Assembly: GCF_015865035.1 (NCBI RefSeq)
Contig: NZ_JADZGI010000001.1
Location: 1,612,001-1,676,000, forward strand
From: Novosphingobium aureum
GTDB lineage: Bacteria > Pseudomonadota > Alphaproteobacteria > Sphingomonadales > Sphingomonadaceae
Direction of reading: 5' to 3'
DNA: 64,000 bases
Shown here one piece after another: positions 34,733 to 43,843 of this stretch. Position 1 is the first letter of the stretch, and each line of letters starts with the position of its first letter. The notes under the pieces were generated by a model. It did no database searches and was not told the origin of the DNA. It saw only the letters and a list, made by a program, of their open reading frames with translations. The position numbers and the translations under genes were made by a program.

Positions 34733-36355
34733 ATGATGGTTGGTGACGTTGCAGGTTCGGGATCGCTGAAGGACAGGGCAGGCAGCAGGCGGCTGGGCCG
34801 CGCTGCGGGCCGGGCCGCGCTCATCGCGCTGGCAGCGCTGGCGGTGCTGCCGGGTAACGGCCATGCCGCATCGCGGCGCGGCGATCGCGAGCTCGAAAGC
34901 CGCCTGCGCCAGCATATCGAGATTCTCGCCAGCGACGAATTCGGCGGACGCGAGCCGGGGACCGACGGCGAGGCCGCGACCCTGCGCTATCTCGGCAAGC
35001 AGTGGTTCGACATCGGGCTGGTCTCGGGCACCAATGATCCCGGCCACGAATGGTTCGCGCCTGTCTCGCTGGTCGCGCGTGAACCGGCGAGCTCGAGCGC
35101 CCAGTTCGTTCGCGGCGCAAGAGGCAAGCCGATCGAGCCCGCCGAGATCCTCGTCCTGACCTCCGGCAAGCGCGCGATGGTACGCAGCGCGCCGCTGCTC
35201 TTCGTCGGGCGCGGCGACATGGGCGAGCTTACCCGCAACGAACTGGCCGGGCGCGTCGCGGTGCTGCTCGATTCCGCCAGCGAGGCTGTTGCCGACAGCG
35301 AACTCGCTTCCGGCGATGGCACGGGCGGCGAAGGCGCCGACGAAGGGCAGGGGGCCACCTCGCAACGCCAGAGCGCGCTGCTGGCGATGGGTGCGGCAGC
35401 GGTGCTTACCGTGCTCGACGGTGAGCGCACGATCGAGGGCATCGAGGCGCGGCGACTGCGCTCGGGCTATGCACTGAGCGAGGACTCGGTCGGCGGCGAT
35501 CTCGAGGCCTTCATCTCCCCCGAATCGATGGATGCCTTGCTGGCAGGGACCGGGACCACGCTCGCCGGGCTTGTCGCCCAGGCCGGGCGCGACGATTTCA
35601 GGCCGCTCGCGCTGGACATCGAAGCGACGCTCGAGGCGACCACGCGCGCCAGGACGATCCATACCCACAACCTGATCGGCAAGCTGCCCGGGCGCCATCC
35701 CGAGGCGGGTGCGGTGCTGTTCCTGGCGCACTGGGACCATTTCGGAACCTGCGCGGAGGCACCGGCCGAGGACACGGTGTGCAACGGAGCGATCGACAAT
35801 GCCAGTGGCGTTGCCGCGCTTACCGAGATCGCACGGCGGCTGGCGAAGGGCTCGCAGCTCGATCGCGACGTCTACTTTCTATCGACCAGCGCCGAGGAGC
35901 TGGGCCTGCTCGGTGCCCATGCCTTTGCCGAGAATCCGCCGCTGCCGCTCGACCAGATCGTCGCTGCCTTCAATATCGACTCCAACGCGATTGCCCCGCG
36001 CGGCACGCCCTTTGCCATCGTCGGGCGCGGAATGACCGGCCTTGACGAAGCGATCGCGACCGTTGCCAAGAAGGAGGGCTTTCGCCTGCGCGATGACGAC
36101 GAGGCCAACGAATACGTTCGCCGGCAGGATGGCTGGGCCTTGCTCCAGCACGATATTCCCGCCGTCATGGTCACCACCGCCTACGGTGAGATCGAACGTA
36201 TCCGCGCCTTTTTCGAGGGCGACTACCATCGGCCTAGCGACGATGCGACGCGTAAGCTGGAACTGGGCGGCGAGGTCGAGGACATCAAGCTGCTGACCGC
36301 ACTCGGGCGCTGGTTTGCAGACCTGCGCCGCACTCCGCAGGCACCGGGCGAATAG
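34733..36355 (+). CDS. M28-family zinc aminopeptidase
   Basis: An exported zinc exopeptidase, 540 aa. The first 50 residues form a long basic signal region ending LIALAALAVLPGNGHAA. A PA-like insert (about residues 110-290) precedes the peptidase core. All metal and catalytic residues are visible: AHWDHFG (about 333-336), AIDNASGVAAL (Asp about 355), TSAEELGLLGAHAF (Glu-Glu about 388-389), FNIDSNA (Asp about 416) and GDYHRPSDDA (His about 499). The adjacent ATG at 34736 is equally possible as the start. It is followed by guaB after 150 bases. Confidence 0.9.
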   Translation: MMVGDVAGSGSLKDRAGSRRLGRAAGRAALIALAALAVLPGNGHAASRRGDRELESRLRQHIEILASDEFGGREPGTDGEAATLRYLGKQWFDIGLVSGTNDPGHEWFAPVSLVAREPASSSAQFVRGARGKPIEPAEILVLTSGKRAMVRSAPLLFVGRGDMGELTRNELAGRVAVLLDSASEAVADSELASGDGTGGEGADEGQGATSQRQSALLAMGAAAVLTVLDGERTIEGIEARRLRSGYALSEDSVGGDLEAFISPESMDALLAGTGTTLAGLVAQAGRDDFRPLALDIEATLEATTRARTIHTHNLIGKLPGRHPEAGAVLFLAHWDHFGTCAEAPAEDTVCNGAIDNASGVAALTEIARRLAKGSQLDRDVYFLSTSAEELGLLGAHAFAENPPLPLDQIVAAFNIDSNAIAPRGTPFAIVGRGMTGLDEAIATVAKKEGFRLRDDDEANEYVRRQDGWALLQHDIPAVMVTTAYGEIERIRAFFEGDYHRPSDDATRKLELGGEVEDIKLLTALGRWFADLRRTPQAPGE

Positions 36356-36439
36356 CTCCGCGCCGATGCGCGCATGGCGTCGTGACGAGGCCTTGGGGAT
36401 TTCCTTGGCGAAGCTGGCCAATAATGCCCAGTTCCCTCT

Positions 36440-36460
36440 AGCCCTTTGCAGGGCTCTTGT
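36440..36460 (+). terminator. Short terminator hairpin before guaB
   Basis: AGCCCT (36440-36445) and AGGGCT (36450-36455) pair around TTGC and are followed by CTTGTTT. It likely ends the M28 peptidase transcript upstream of guaB. Confidence 0.55.
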
Positions 36461-36508
36461 TTACATGGGCCGCCACGAATCTCCCCGCACAAGGCATGGT
36501 GGCGCAAA

Positions 36509-37966
36509 ATGGAAATCAAGCTCGGACTCACTTTCGACGACGTCCTGCTTCGTCCGGCAAAGTCCGATATTGTTCCAACCCAGGCAGATACCCGCACGCG
36601 ACTGACGCGTGAGATCGGCCTCAACATCCCCGTCATCTCGTCCGCAATGGACACCGTGACCGAGGCCGACATGGCCATCGTCATGGCGCAGCTGGGCGGT
36701 ATCGGTGTGCTTCACCGCAACCTCACAATCGAGGAACAGTGCGCGGCCGTGCGGGCGGTCAAGCGCTACGAGAGCGGCATGGTCGTCAATCCGATCACGA
36801 TCGCGCCCGATGCGACGCTCGGCGAGGCGCAGGCCCTCATGGCCGCGAACCGCATCAGCGGCATTCCGGTGGTCGAGGGTTCGGGCAAGCTCGTCGGTAT
36901 CCTCACCAACCGCGACGTGCGCTTTGCCGACAATGCCAACCAGCCCGTGCGCGAGCTGATGACCCACGAGAACCTCGCCACAGTCAAGGAAGGCGTCGGC
37001 CAGGACGAGGCGCGCCGCCTGCTGCACCAGCGCCGGATCGAGAAGCTGCTCGTCGTCGACGACAGCTTCCGCTGCGTGGGCCTGATCACCGTCAAGGACA
37101 TCGAGAAGGCGGTCACTTATCCCGACGCCACCAAGGACGGCGCCGGCCGCCTGCGCGTCGCGGCCGCCAGCACCGTGGGCGACAAGGGCTTCGCACGCAC
37201 CGAGGCGCTGCTCGATGCTGAGTGCGACGTGATCGTCATCGACACCGCGCACGGCCACAACAAGGACGTCGCGCTCGCGGTCGAGCGGGTCAAGAAGCTC
37301 AACAGCGCAGCGCAGGTCATCGCCGGCAACATCGCCACCGGCGAGGCCGCCAAGGCGCTCGCGGGTGCGGGCGCGGACTGCCTCAAGGTCGGCATCGGTC
37401 CGGGTTCGATCTGCACCACCCGCATCGTCGCGGGCGTCGGCGTGCCGCAGCTCACTGCGGTCATGGACGCTGCCGAGGAAGCCGAGAAGCTCGGCGTGCC
37501 GGTGATCGCCGACGGCGGCCTGCGCACTTCGGGCGATGCCGCCAAGGCGCTTGCCGCCGGTGCCTCGACCGTCATGGTCGGCTCGATGCTGGCAGGCACC
37601 GCAGAAGCGCCGGGCGAGACCTTCCTCTACCAGGGCCGCGCCTACAAGTCGTACCGCGGCATGGGTTCGGTGGGCGCGATGGGCCGTGGTTCGGCCGACC
37701 GCTACTTCCAGGGCGACATCAAGGACCAGATGAAGCTCGTGCCCGAGGGCATCGAGGGCCAGGTCGCCTTCAAGGGCCCGGCCAAGGACGTCATCCACCA
37801 GCTCGTCGGTGGCATCAAGGCGGCGATGGGCTACACCGGTTCGGCGACCATCGACGACCTGCGCAAGAACTCCGAATTCGTGCGCATCACCAATGCGGGC
37901 CTGCGCGAGAGCCATGTCCACGACGTGACCATCACCCGTGAGGCACCCAATTACCCGACGCGCTGA
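36509..37966 (+). CDS. guaB: Inosine-5'-monophosphate dehydrogenase
   Basis: Catalyses the NAD-dependent oxidation of IMP to XMP, the first step toward GMP. 485 aa. It starts MEIKLGLTFDDVLLRPAKSD; two CBS domains (about residues 95-205) interrupt the barrel. The active-site loop GIGPGSICTTRIVAGVG holds the catalytic Cys, and YRGMGSVGAMGRGSADRYF is the mobile-flap region. The ATG at 36509 is the family start. No purine riboswitch is apparent upstream. rsmB follows after 48 bases. Confidence 0.97.
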   Translation: MEIKLGLTFDDVLLRPAKSDIVPTQADTRTRLTREIGLNIPVISSAMDTVTEADMAIVMAQLGGIGVLHRNLTIEEQCAAVRAVKRYESGMVVNPITIAPDATLGEAQALMAANRISGIPVVEGSGKLVGILTNRDVRFADNANQPVRELMTHENLATVKEGVGQDEARRLLHQRRIEKLLVVDDSFRCVGLITVKDIEKAVTYPDATKDGAGRLRVAAASTVGDKGFARTEALLDAECDVIVIDTAHGHNKDVALAVERVKKLNSAAQVIAGNIATGEAAKALAGAGADCLKVGIGPGSICTTRIVAGVGVPQLTAVMDAAEEAEKLGVPVIADGGLRTSGDAAKALAAGASTVMVGSMLAGTAEAPGETFLYQGRAYKSYRGMGSVGAMGRGSADRYFQGDIKDQMKLVPEGIEGQVAFKGPAKDVIHQLVGGIKAAMGYTGSATIDDLRKNSEFVRITNAGLRESHVHDVTITREAPNYPTR

Positions 37967-38014
37967 TCGGGTTTGCCCGGCCCGGCTGCGGCGTGAGGCG
38001 GCGGAGATGACGCG

Positions 38015-39187
38015 ATGACCCCATCCGCCCGTGTTCAGGCCGCGATCGAGGTTCTCGATCTGGTAATCGAGGCCGCGCGCGGCAATGGCGCGCCCGCCGA
38101 CCGGCTGATCTCGGACTGGTTCCGCACGCGCCGCTTTGCCGGGAGCAAGGACCGGCGCGCAGTACGCGAGCTTGCCTATCGCGCGATCCGCACCTGCGGC
38201 GAGATCCCCGCTGACGGGCGCGCGGCGATGCTGCGAGTGGCGAGGGACGATGGAGAGCTCGCGGCGTTGTTCGACGGTGGCCGCCATGCCCCGCAGCCCA
38301 TCGCTCCCGAGGAACCCGTCGCGAAGGCGGGCGTCGCGCCGTTCTGGCTGGTGGAGCGGCTCGCCGCCAGCGGTGTCGCAGAGGAGGACGCGGCGCACCT
38401 GCTCGAGCGCGCGCCGCTCGATGTGCGGCTCAATCCCTTGCGCGGGTCTGTGGACGACCTTCCCGAGGGCGCCGAACCCACGCAGGCCGCGAACGGCTGG
38501 CGCTATCCGCCCGAGACCCGGATCGAGCAGACCCCGGCCTACGAGCGCGGACTGATCGAGGTGCAGGACACCGGCTCGCAGCTCACCTGCGAGGCGCTTG
38601 CCGCGCGGCCCGGCGAGACGGTGATCGACCTGTGCGCAGGCGCGGGTGGCAAGACGCTCACCCTGGCTGCGGCGATGGAGAACACCGGCACGCTCGTCGC
38701 CTGCGATACCGACAGGCCGCGCCTTTCGCGCCTTGCTCCGCGCGCCGCGCGCGCCGCGACGCTGCCGATCGAGACGGTGCTGCTCAATCCCGGACGCGAG
38801 GCCGAGGCGCTCGGGCCCTGGCAGGGCAGGGCGGACGCGGTGCTGGTCGATGCGCCTTGCTCGGGCACCGGCACCTGGCGGCGCAATCCCGAGGCGCGCT
38901 GGCGCCTGACACCCGCGCAGTTGGATCGCTATGCGGCGACGCAGGCGCGCCTGCTCGACCTTGCGGCAACGCTGGTGCGCCCGGGCGGACGGCTGGTCTT
39001 CGTGACCTGCTCGCTACTCGACGAAGAGGGCGCCGCGCAGGCCGAGAGCTTCCTTTCGCGCAATCCCGGCTGGCAGGCGCAGGCGCTCGAACTGGCTGCC
39101 GGAACCGCGCGCGGGGCCGGGACCCGGCTCTCGCCCTGGCATGACGGCACCGACGGCTTTTTCGTCGCGCGCTTCGAACGGCTGTGA
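38015..39187 (+). CDS. RsmB/Nop2-type rRNA cytosine-C5 methyltransferase
   Basis: SAM-dependent m5C methyltransferase of the RsmB/NOL1/NOP2/sun family, 390 aa. An N-terminal NusB-like helical region with VRELAYRAIRTCGEIPADGR precedes the Rossmann core: DLCAGAGGKTLTLAAAM (SAM motif I), DAPCSGTGTWRRNPEARW and FVTCSLLDEEG (the two catalytic cysteines). GGCGGAG lies upstream of the ATG. The closest match is RsmB, but the modified position is not certain. Confidence 0.9.
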   Translation: MTPSARVQAAIEVLDLVIEAARGNGAPADRLISDWFRTRRFAGSKDRRAVRELAYRAIRTCGEIPADGRAAMLRVARDDGELAALFDGGRHAPQPIAPEEPVAKAGVAPFWLVERLAASGVAEEDAAHLLERAPLDVRLNPLRGSVDDLPEGAEPTQAANGWRYPPETRIEQTPAYERGLIEVQDTGSQLTCEALAARPGETVIDLCAGAGGKTLTLAAAMENTGTLVACDTDRPRLSRLAPRAARAATLPIETVLLNPGREAEALGPWQGRADAVLVDAPCSGTGTWRRNPEARWRLTPAQLDRYAATQARLLDLAATLVRPGGRLVFVTCSLLDEEGAAQAESFLSRNPGWQAQALELAAGTARGAGTRLSPWHDGTDGFFVARFERL

Positions 39188-39236
39188 TAGCCTTACCGCC
39201 ATGTCGGGGACACAGACCTCTGCCAAGGACTTCTTG

Positions 39237-39749
39237 ATGCGCTACACGCCTGCCGCCGTTGCCCTTTCACTGCTTGCCGCGCTGACCTCGAGCATCGGGT
39301 ACTCGCAGGCCTCGCAGGTCAGCGATCCGCGTGCCAGCGCGTTGATGGCGCAGGGCAGTGCTGCGGTGAGTGCAGGCGATCTCGATGCGGCCATCGGCGC
39401 CTACGAGGCCGCGCTGACGGTCGAGCCGGGCAGCGCTGCGGTCCTCGTCGCGCTGGCCGATGCCGAACGTCGCCAGGGGCTCACCGGCAAGTCGCTACAT
39501 TACTACCGCGTCGCGCTCGAGGCCGATCCGCGCAACCTTTCCGCGATTGCGGGCGAGGGCGTGGCACTGGCCGAGAAGGGCGCACTCGACAAGGCGGGCC
39601 GCAACCTCGCCCGTCTCGAGACGCTATGTGGCAAGCAGTGCCCCCAGACCGCTGAACTTTCCGGCGCCATTGCACGCGGACCCACCGAGATTGCCAAGAG
39701 CGCCAAGGCCGAAGTGACCGGCGCCAAGCCCGAGCCTTCCGAGAACTGA
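39237..39749 (+). CDS. Exported TPR-repeat protein
   Basis: A 170-residue secreted protein with two to three tetratricopeptide repeats: ALMAQGSAAVSAGDLDAAIG, AALTVEPGSAAVLVALADAE, and YYRVALEADPRNLSAIAGEG. The signal peptide MRYTPAAVALSLLAALTSSI begins at the ATG at 39237, which has AAGGA 8 bases upstream; an earlier ATG at 39201 is less likely. CGKQCPQ gives a close Cys pair. TPR proteins act as scaffolds; no partner is suggested by neighbours. Confidence 0.82.
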   Translation: MRYTPAAVALSLLAALTSSIGYSQASQVSDPRASALMAQGSAAVSAGDLDAAIGAYEAALTVEPGSAAVLVALADAERRQGLTGKSLHYYRVALEADPRNLSAIAGEGVALAEKGALDKAGRNLARLETLCGKQCPQTAELSGAIARGPTEIAKSAKAEVTGAKPEPSEN

Positions 39750-39761
39750 GGCCGGGTTTCT

Positions 39762-39815
39762 CGCGCATACGAAAAAGGGGCGGCCCGCAAGGCCCGCCCC
39801 TTTTTCGTATGCGCG
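39762..39815. terminator. Long perfect bidirectional terminator (22-bp stem)
   Basis: Bases 39762-39783 and 39794-39815 are perfect inverted complements of 22 bp around a 10-base loop. The arms contain AAAAAGGGGCGG and CCGCCCCTTTTT, so the stem ends in T-runs in both directions. It separates the TPR gene and rppH, which converge. Confidence 0.9.
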
Positions 39816-39840
39816 TGTGCTGCGCTCGAATGCCGAAGGC

Positions 39841-40323
39841 TCAGATGAGCTCACGGAACTCCTCGAGCACCGAGCGGTAGACGCGCTTCTTGAAGGGTAC
39901 GATCAGCTCGGGAAGCAGGTCGGCATCGATCCACTTCCACTCGCAGAATTCGGGCGGCTGGTGCGCTTCGAGGTCGATGTCGGCCTCGGTGCCTTCGAAC
40001 CGGGCGAAGAACCAGTGCTGGCGCTGGCCGCGAAACTTGCCCTTCCACAGCTTTCCGAGCAGTTCGTCGGGCAGGTCGTAGAGCACTTCCTCGCGGGTGC
40101 GCGAGAGAACCGAAACCTTGTCCTCGCCGACGCCGGTCTCTTCCCAGAGTTCGCGCAGCGCGGCTGCCTTGAGGTCCTCGCCGTCGTCGACGCCGCCCTG
40201 CGGCATCTGCCAGAAATCGCCTTCGCGGTTGTCGATCCGCTTGCCGACGAAGACCTTGCCGTCGGAATTGACCAGCATGACGCCCACGCAGGGGCGATAG
40301 GGGAGTTGAGAATAATCAGTCAT
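39841..40323 (-). CDS. rppH: RNA pyrophosphohydrolase
   Basis: Nudix hydrolase that removes pyrophosphate from 5'-triphosphorylated mRNA and so starts decay. 160 aa. The Nudix box is intact: GGVDDGEDLKAAALRELWEE then TGV. WQMPQGGVDDGED and WKGKFRGQRQHWFFARFEG match alphaproteobacterial RppH. The ATG at 40323 lies 270 bases from the divergent DUF457 gene. Confidence 0.93.
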   Translation of the reverse strand: MTDYSQLPYRPCVGVMLVNSDGKVFVGKRIDNREGDFWQMPQGGVDDGEDLKAAALRELWEETGVGEDKVSVLSRTREEVLYDLPDELLGKLWKGKFRGQRQHWFFARFEGTEADIDLEAHQPPEFCEWKWIDADLLPELIVPFKKRVYRSVLEEFRELI

Positions 40324-40592
40324 CGCCGGGCTGCATCCGCAATGATCGCAAGGCTTGCAAGGAAAAAGCGACCGGCGACCGGGGCGATTCCTGCTCTGCG
40401 GATGTTTGCCGGTCCCTGTGGTGTGGCGGACACAACCCTAGGGGCGCGCCGAGCGGTACCCTGAGCCGCCCGCCCGGGCCTTGGAGGCATCGTCAGTGAA
40501 ACCATGGTGCGCTTGCGTAGTCTCCTCGCACACGCAATAAGCCTGAGCGACGACACGCAGCGCGAACTGGCTGCGCCAAGTAACGGAACCTC

Positions 40593-41606
40593 ATGGATAA
40601 CATCACCCATAGTCTGGTCGGCTGGGCGCTTGCCGAGACCGGGCTCAAGCGCCGTTCGCGCAAGGGACTCGCAGCCTGTGTGCTGGCCGCCAACATGCCC
40701 GACATCGACGTGTTCTTCGGCTGGGCGCCCTGGGCACCGCTGGCGATGCATCGCGGTTTCACGCATGGGCTGGTGGGCGGCGTGCTGGTCATGCCGCCAT
40801 TGCTTGCAGGATTGCTCTGGGTGCTCGATCGCTGGCAGGTGGGCCGCGGGGCGCAGTTCAAGAGCGGGCTCGAGATGCGTCCGGTCTGGCTCCTCGTGCT
40901 GTGCTATCTCGGTGCGCTGACGCATCCGCTGCTCGACTTGCAGAATACCTATGCGGTGCAGCTGATGTCGCCGGCGAGCGAGCGATGGTTCCACAGCGAC
41001 GGCCTCTTCATCATCTCGCCCTGGCTCTACGCGATGCTGGGGGCAGGGCTGTGGCTTTCGCGGCGGCGCGCAAAGCGGGGGACCGGCTCTGCGATACGTC
41101 CGGCGATCGCGGCACTCGTAGGCGTGATCGCGTTCATCGGCGTCAACATCGCCATCTCGAGCCTCGCATGGCAGGCGGCGCGTGCCGGGGGCTACCCCGG
41201 ACTTGCGGCTGGGACGCAGGCTGCAGCCGCGACACAGCGCCCCGACCGGGTATTCGCCTCTCCGCGCCCGCTCGCCTTCTGGCAGCGCGAGGTCTACTGG
41301 CGCGAAAACGGCGTCCTGCGCTACGGCAGCTTCGATCCCTTGCGCGATGCATCGCGTATCACGCTCACCGAGACGCCTTTCCCGGATCGCATGGATGAAT
41401 CGCTGGTGCGCGCGGCGGCGCATGCCACGCCCGAAGTCGAGGACTTCCTCGCCTGGTCGCAGCTTCCATTCGCACGGGTAGAGCGAGGTCGCTGCGAAGC
41501 GACGGTCAAGTTCGCCGATGCGCGCTTTTCGGGGGCGCGCGTGATTTCCAGCTTCCAGGCCTGGGCGAAGATGCCGCTGGCTAACCCCGGCTGCCCTCGG
41601 GGGTAA
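40593..41606 (+). CDS. DUF457/YdjM-like membrane-bound metal-dependent hydrolase
   Basis: A 337-residue inner-membrane protein. The N-terminus MDNITHSLVGWALAETGLKR and the Asp/His motifs NMPDIDVFFGW and HRGFTHGLVGG are the hallmarks of DUF457, a family of predicted metal-dependent phosphohydrolases. Four to five membrane segments fill the first 190 residues; the remainder is a soluble tail including FWQREVYWRENGVLRYGSFD. The biochemical activity of the family is not firmly established. Its last 26 bases overlap the convergent PAP2 gene. Confidence 0.85.
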   Translation: MDNITHSLVGWALAETGLKRRSRKGLAACVLAANMPDIDVFFGWAPWAPLAMHRGFTHGLVGGVLVMPPLLAGLLWVLDRWQVGRGAQFKSGLEMRPVWLLVLCYLGALTHPLLDLQNTYAVQLMSPASERWFHSDGLFIISPWLYAMLGAGLWLSRRRAKRGTGSAIRPAIAALVGVIAFIGVNIAISSLAWQAARAGGYPGLAAGTQAAAATQRPDRVFASPRPLAFWQREVYWRENGVLRYGSFDPLRDASRITLTETPFPDRMDESLVRAAAHATPEVEDFLAWSQLPFARVERGRCEATVKFADARFSGARVISSFQAWAKMPLANPGCPRG

Positions 41607-42339
41607 TGTCCTCGGGCAGGTAGTGCGCGGCCCGGTCGGCCGATCCTTGCAGCAGTGCGGCAGCGGAAAAGGTCCAGGCCATGCCGCCCAGCCAGCCGGC
41701 GGTGGCGTCGGTCGGCCAATGCACGCCCAGCCAGACCCGGCTCCACGCGACCGCGAAGGTCACCGCCACGGCGCTGGCGATGATCGTCGCGCGCACCTTG
41801 CGGCGCCGCGCGAACATGCTGAACGCCAGCGCGATGGACATATAGACGACCGCCGATCCGAAGCTGTGCCCGCTGGGAAAGCTGGCCCCGCCCGCTTCGG
41901 TGAGGTGAAGCGTGATTTCAGGCCGGTCCCGCCCGACCAGCACCTTGAGCACGGCATTGACGACAAGCCCGCCCGCGACGGTGAGGCCGAGCAGGGCGGC
42001 CTCGCGGCGCATGTGCATGAACACCAGCGCGACCACGGCACCGAGCGCGAAGAGGTTGCGCAGCAGCGTGCCGCCCAGCGCGGTGACGTCGCGCACCGCC
42101 TCGAGCAGGCGCGGCGGCCCGATGGGCCTGAGGTCGCTGTCTCGCCAGAACAGGAGGCCAGCCTGGTCGAGGCTCGTCGAGCGCCCGCTCAGCACCATCC
42201 ACGCGACCGTCACGAAGCCTGCCCAGCACAGGACGGCGGCGATCAGGTAGAGACGCCGGGCGTTGGCACTCGGTGCGCTCGGTCGGGACGGGAGACGATC
42301 GTCCGGGAGGACTTGCGGGCGGGGGCGTGTTTGCGTCAT
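41581..42339 (-). CDS. PAP2-family phosphatase
   Basis: A membrane lipid phosphatase, 252 aa. The three PAP2 motifs are present: KVLVGRDRPE (motif 1), PSGHSFGSA (motif 2) and SRVWLGVHWPTDATAGWLGG (motif 3, with the catalytic His). Five to six membrane segments. The ATG at 42339 was chosen; a TTG at 42378 is upstream in frame. It could act on phosphatidate, undecaprenyl pyrophosphate or similar lipids. Divergent from photolyase with only 41 bases between starts. Confidence 0.92.
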   Translation of the reverse strand: MTQTRPRPQVLPDDRLPSRPSAPSANARRLYLIAAVLCWAGFVTVAWMVLSGRSTSLDQAGLLFWRDSDLRPIGPPRLLEAVRDVTALGGTLLRNLFALGAVVALVFMHMRREAALLGLTVAGGLVVNAVLKVLVGRDRPEITLHLTEAGGASFPSGHSFGSAVVYMSIALAFSMFARRRKVRATIIASAVAVTFAVAWSRVWLGVHWPTDATAGWLGGMAWTFSAAALLQGSADRAAHYLPEDITPEGSRG

Positions 42340-42380
42340 GGACTCGGGGAACGCAGCAGTTGGGAAGGCGTTGCGCAAGA

Positions 42381-43760
42381 ATGAAATCTCCTGTCATCGT
42401 CTGGTTCCGCCGCGACCTGCGCCTCTCCGATCAGGCGGCACTGGCCGCCGCGGCTGCTGCTGGGCCGGTCATTCCCGTCTATATCCTCGACGACGAGACA
42501 CCGCGCCACCGCGCGATGGGCGGGGCCTCGCGCTGGTGGCTGCACCATTCGCTCGCGAGCCTCGATGCGAGCCTGCGCGAGAAGGGCTCGCGGCTGATCC
42601 TGCGCAAGGGTGCCAGCGCGGATGTGCTCGCCCAGCTGGCCGAGGAGACCGGCGCCAGCGAGGTCCATGCGCTGCACCACTACGAGCCGTGGTGGCGCAA
42701 TGCCGAGAAGGCGGTGGACAAGGCGCTGACGCTGCACCTGCACCATGGCAACTATCTCGCCCCGCCGGGCGCGGTGACCACGGGCTCGGGCAATCCCTAC
42801 AAGATCTACACGCCGTTCTGGCGCGCGCTGCGCGAGCGCATGCCACCACCCGAACCGCAGCCGCGCCCGCACACGATCAAGGCGCCCGAAAGCTGGCCCG
42901 AAAGCGACGCGCTCGAGGACTGGGGGCTGCTGCCGGGCAAGCCTGACTGGGCGGGCGGGATGCGCGACTTCTGGGAGCCGGGCGAGGGGGGTGCCGACAA
43001 GCGCCTGCGCGCCTTCGCCGAAGTCGCCTCGCGCTACGAGGGACAGCGCAACCTGCCGGGCGAAGAGGGCACCTCGTTCCTCTCGCCCCACCTCCACTTC
43101 GGCGAGATCTCGCCGGCGAAGGTGTGGCACGCGACCTCGTCTGCCGGGGGCTCGGTCGCGACCTTTCTCGGTGAAATCGGCTGGCGCGACTACGCGCAGA
43201 ACGTCATCGTCCAGTATCCCGAATACGGCTCGCGTTCGGCCAAGGACGGCTTCGACCAGTTCGGCTGGCGCAGTGGCAAGCAGGCCGAGGAAGACCTCGC
43301 GGCCTGGCAGCAGGGGCGCACCGGCTACCCCATCGTCGATGCCGGGATGCGCCAGCTTTGGCATACCGGCTGGATGCACAACCGGGTGCGGATGATCGCG
43401 GCGAGCTTCCTCATCAAGCACCTGCTGATCGACTGGCGCTGTGGCGAGGAGTGGTTCTGGGACACGCTGGTCGATGCCGACTACGGCTCGAACGCGGTGA
43501 ACTGGCAATGGACCGCAGGCTCGGGCGTCGATTCCAACATGTTCGTGCGGATCATGGCGCCGCTGACCCAGTCCGAGAAGTTCGATGCCGCGTCCTACAT
43601 CCGCGAATGGGTGCCCGAACTGGCCGACCTGCCCGCGGGCGAGATCCACGACCCCTCGCCGGTATGTCGCCCCAAGGGCTATCCCGCGAAGCTCGTCGAG
43701 CACAAGGCCGGGCGCGAGCGCGCACTGGGTGCCTGGGACAAGTTCAAGGCTTCGACCTAG
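42381..43760 (+). CDS. phrB: Deoxyribodipyrimidine photolyase
   Basis: Light-driven repair of cyclobutane pyrimidine dimers using FAD and an antenna cofactor. 459 aa. It starts PVIVWFRRDLRLSDQAALAA; the FAD-binding region includes EEGTSFLSPHLHFGEISP, WRDYAQNVIVQYPEYG, TGYPIVDAGMRQLWHTGWMH and NRVRMIAASFLIKHLLIDW, then DADYGSNAVNWQWTAGSG, all matching class I CPD photolyases. The ATG at 42381 is right at the family start. Confidence 0.93.
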   Translation: MKSPVIVWFRRDLRLSDQAALAAAAAAGPVIPVYILDDETPRHRAMGGASRWWLHHSLASLDASLREKGSRLILRKGASADVLAQLAEETGASEVHALHHYEPWWRNAEKAVDKALTLHLHHGNYLAPPGAVTTGSGNPYKIYTPFWRALRERMPPPEPQPRPHTIKAPESWPESDALEDWGLLPGKPDWAGGMRDFWEPGEGGADKRLRAFAEVASRYEGQRNLPGEEGTSFLSPHLHFGEISPAKVWHATSSAGGSVATFLGEIGWRDYAQNVIVQYPEYGSRSAKDGFDQFGWRSGKQAEEDLAAWQQGRTGYPIVDAGMRQLWHTGWMHNRVRMIAASFLIKHLLIDWRCGEEWFWDTLVDADYGSNAVNWQWTAGSGVDSNMFVRIMAPLTQSEKFDAASYIREWVPELADLPAGEIHDPSPVCRPKGYPAKLVEHKAGRERALGAWDKFKAST

Positions 43761-43843
43761 GATACGGCCTCGATAGCCGCGCTTCCCGCAATGGGACCGG
43801 CAAGGCAATTGCGCGCGGGCCGTTAAGGAGTCATACCTTGGGT

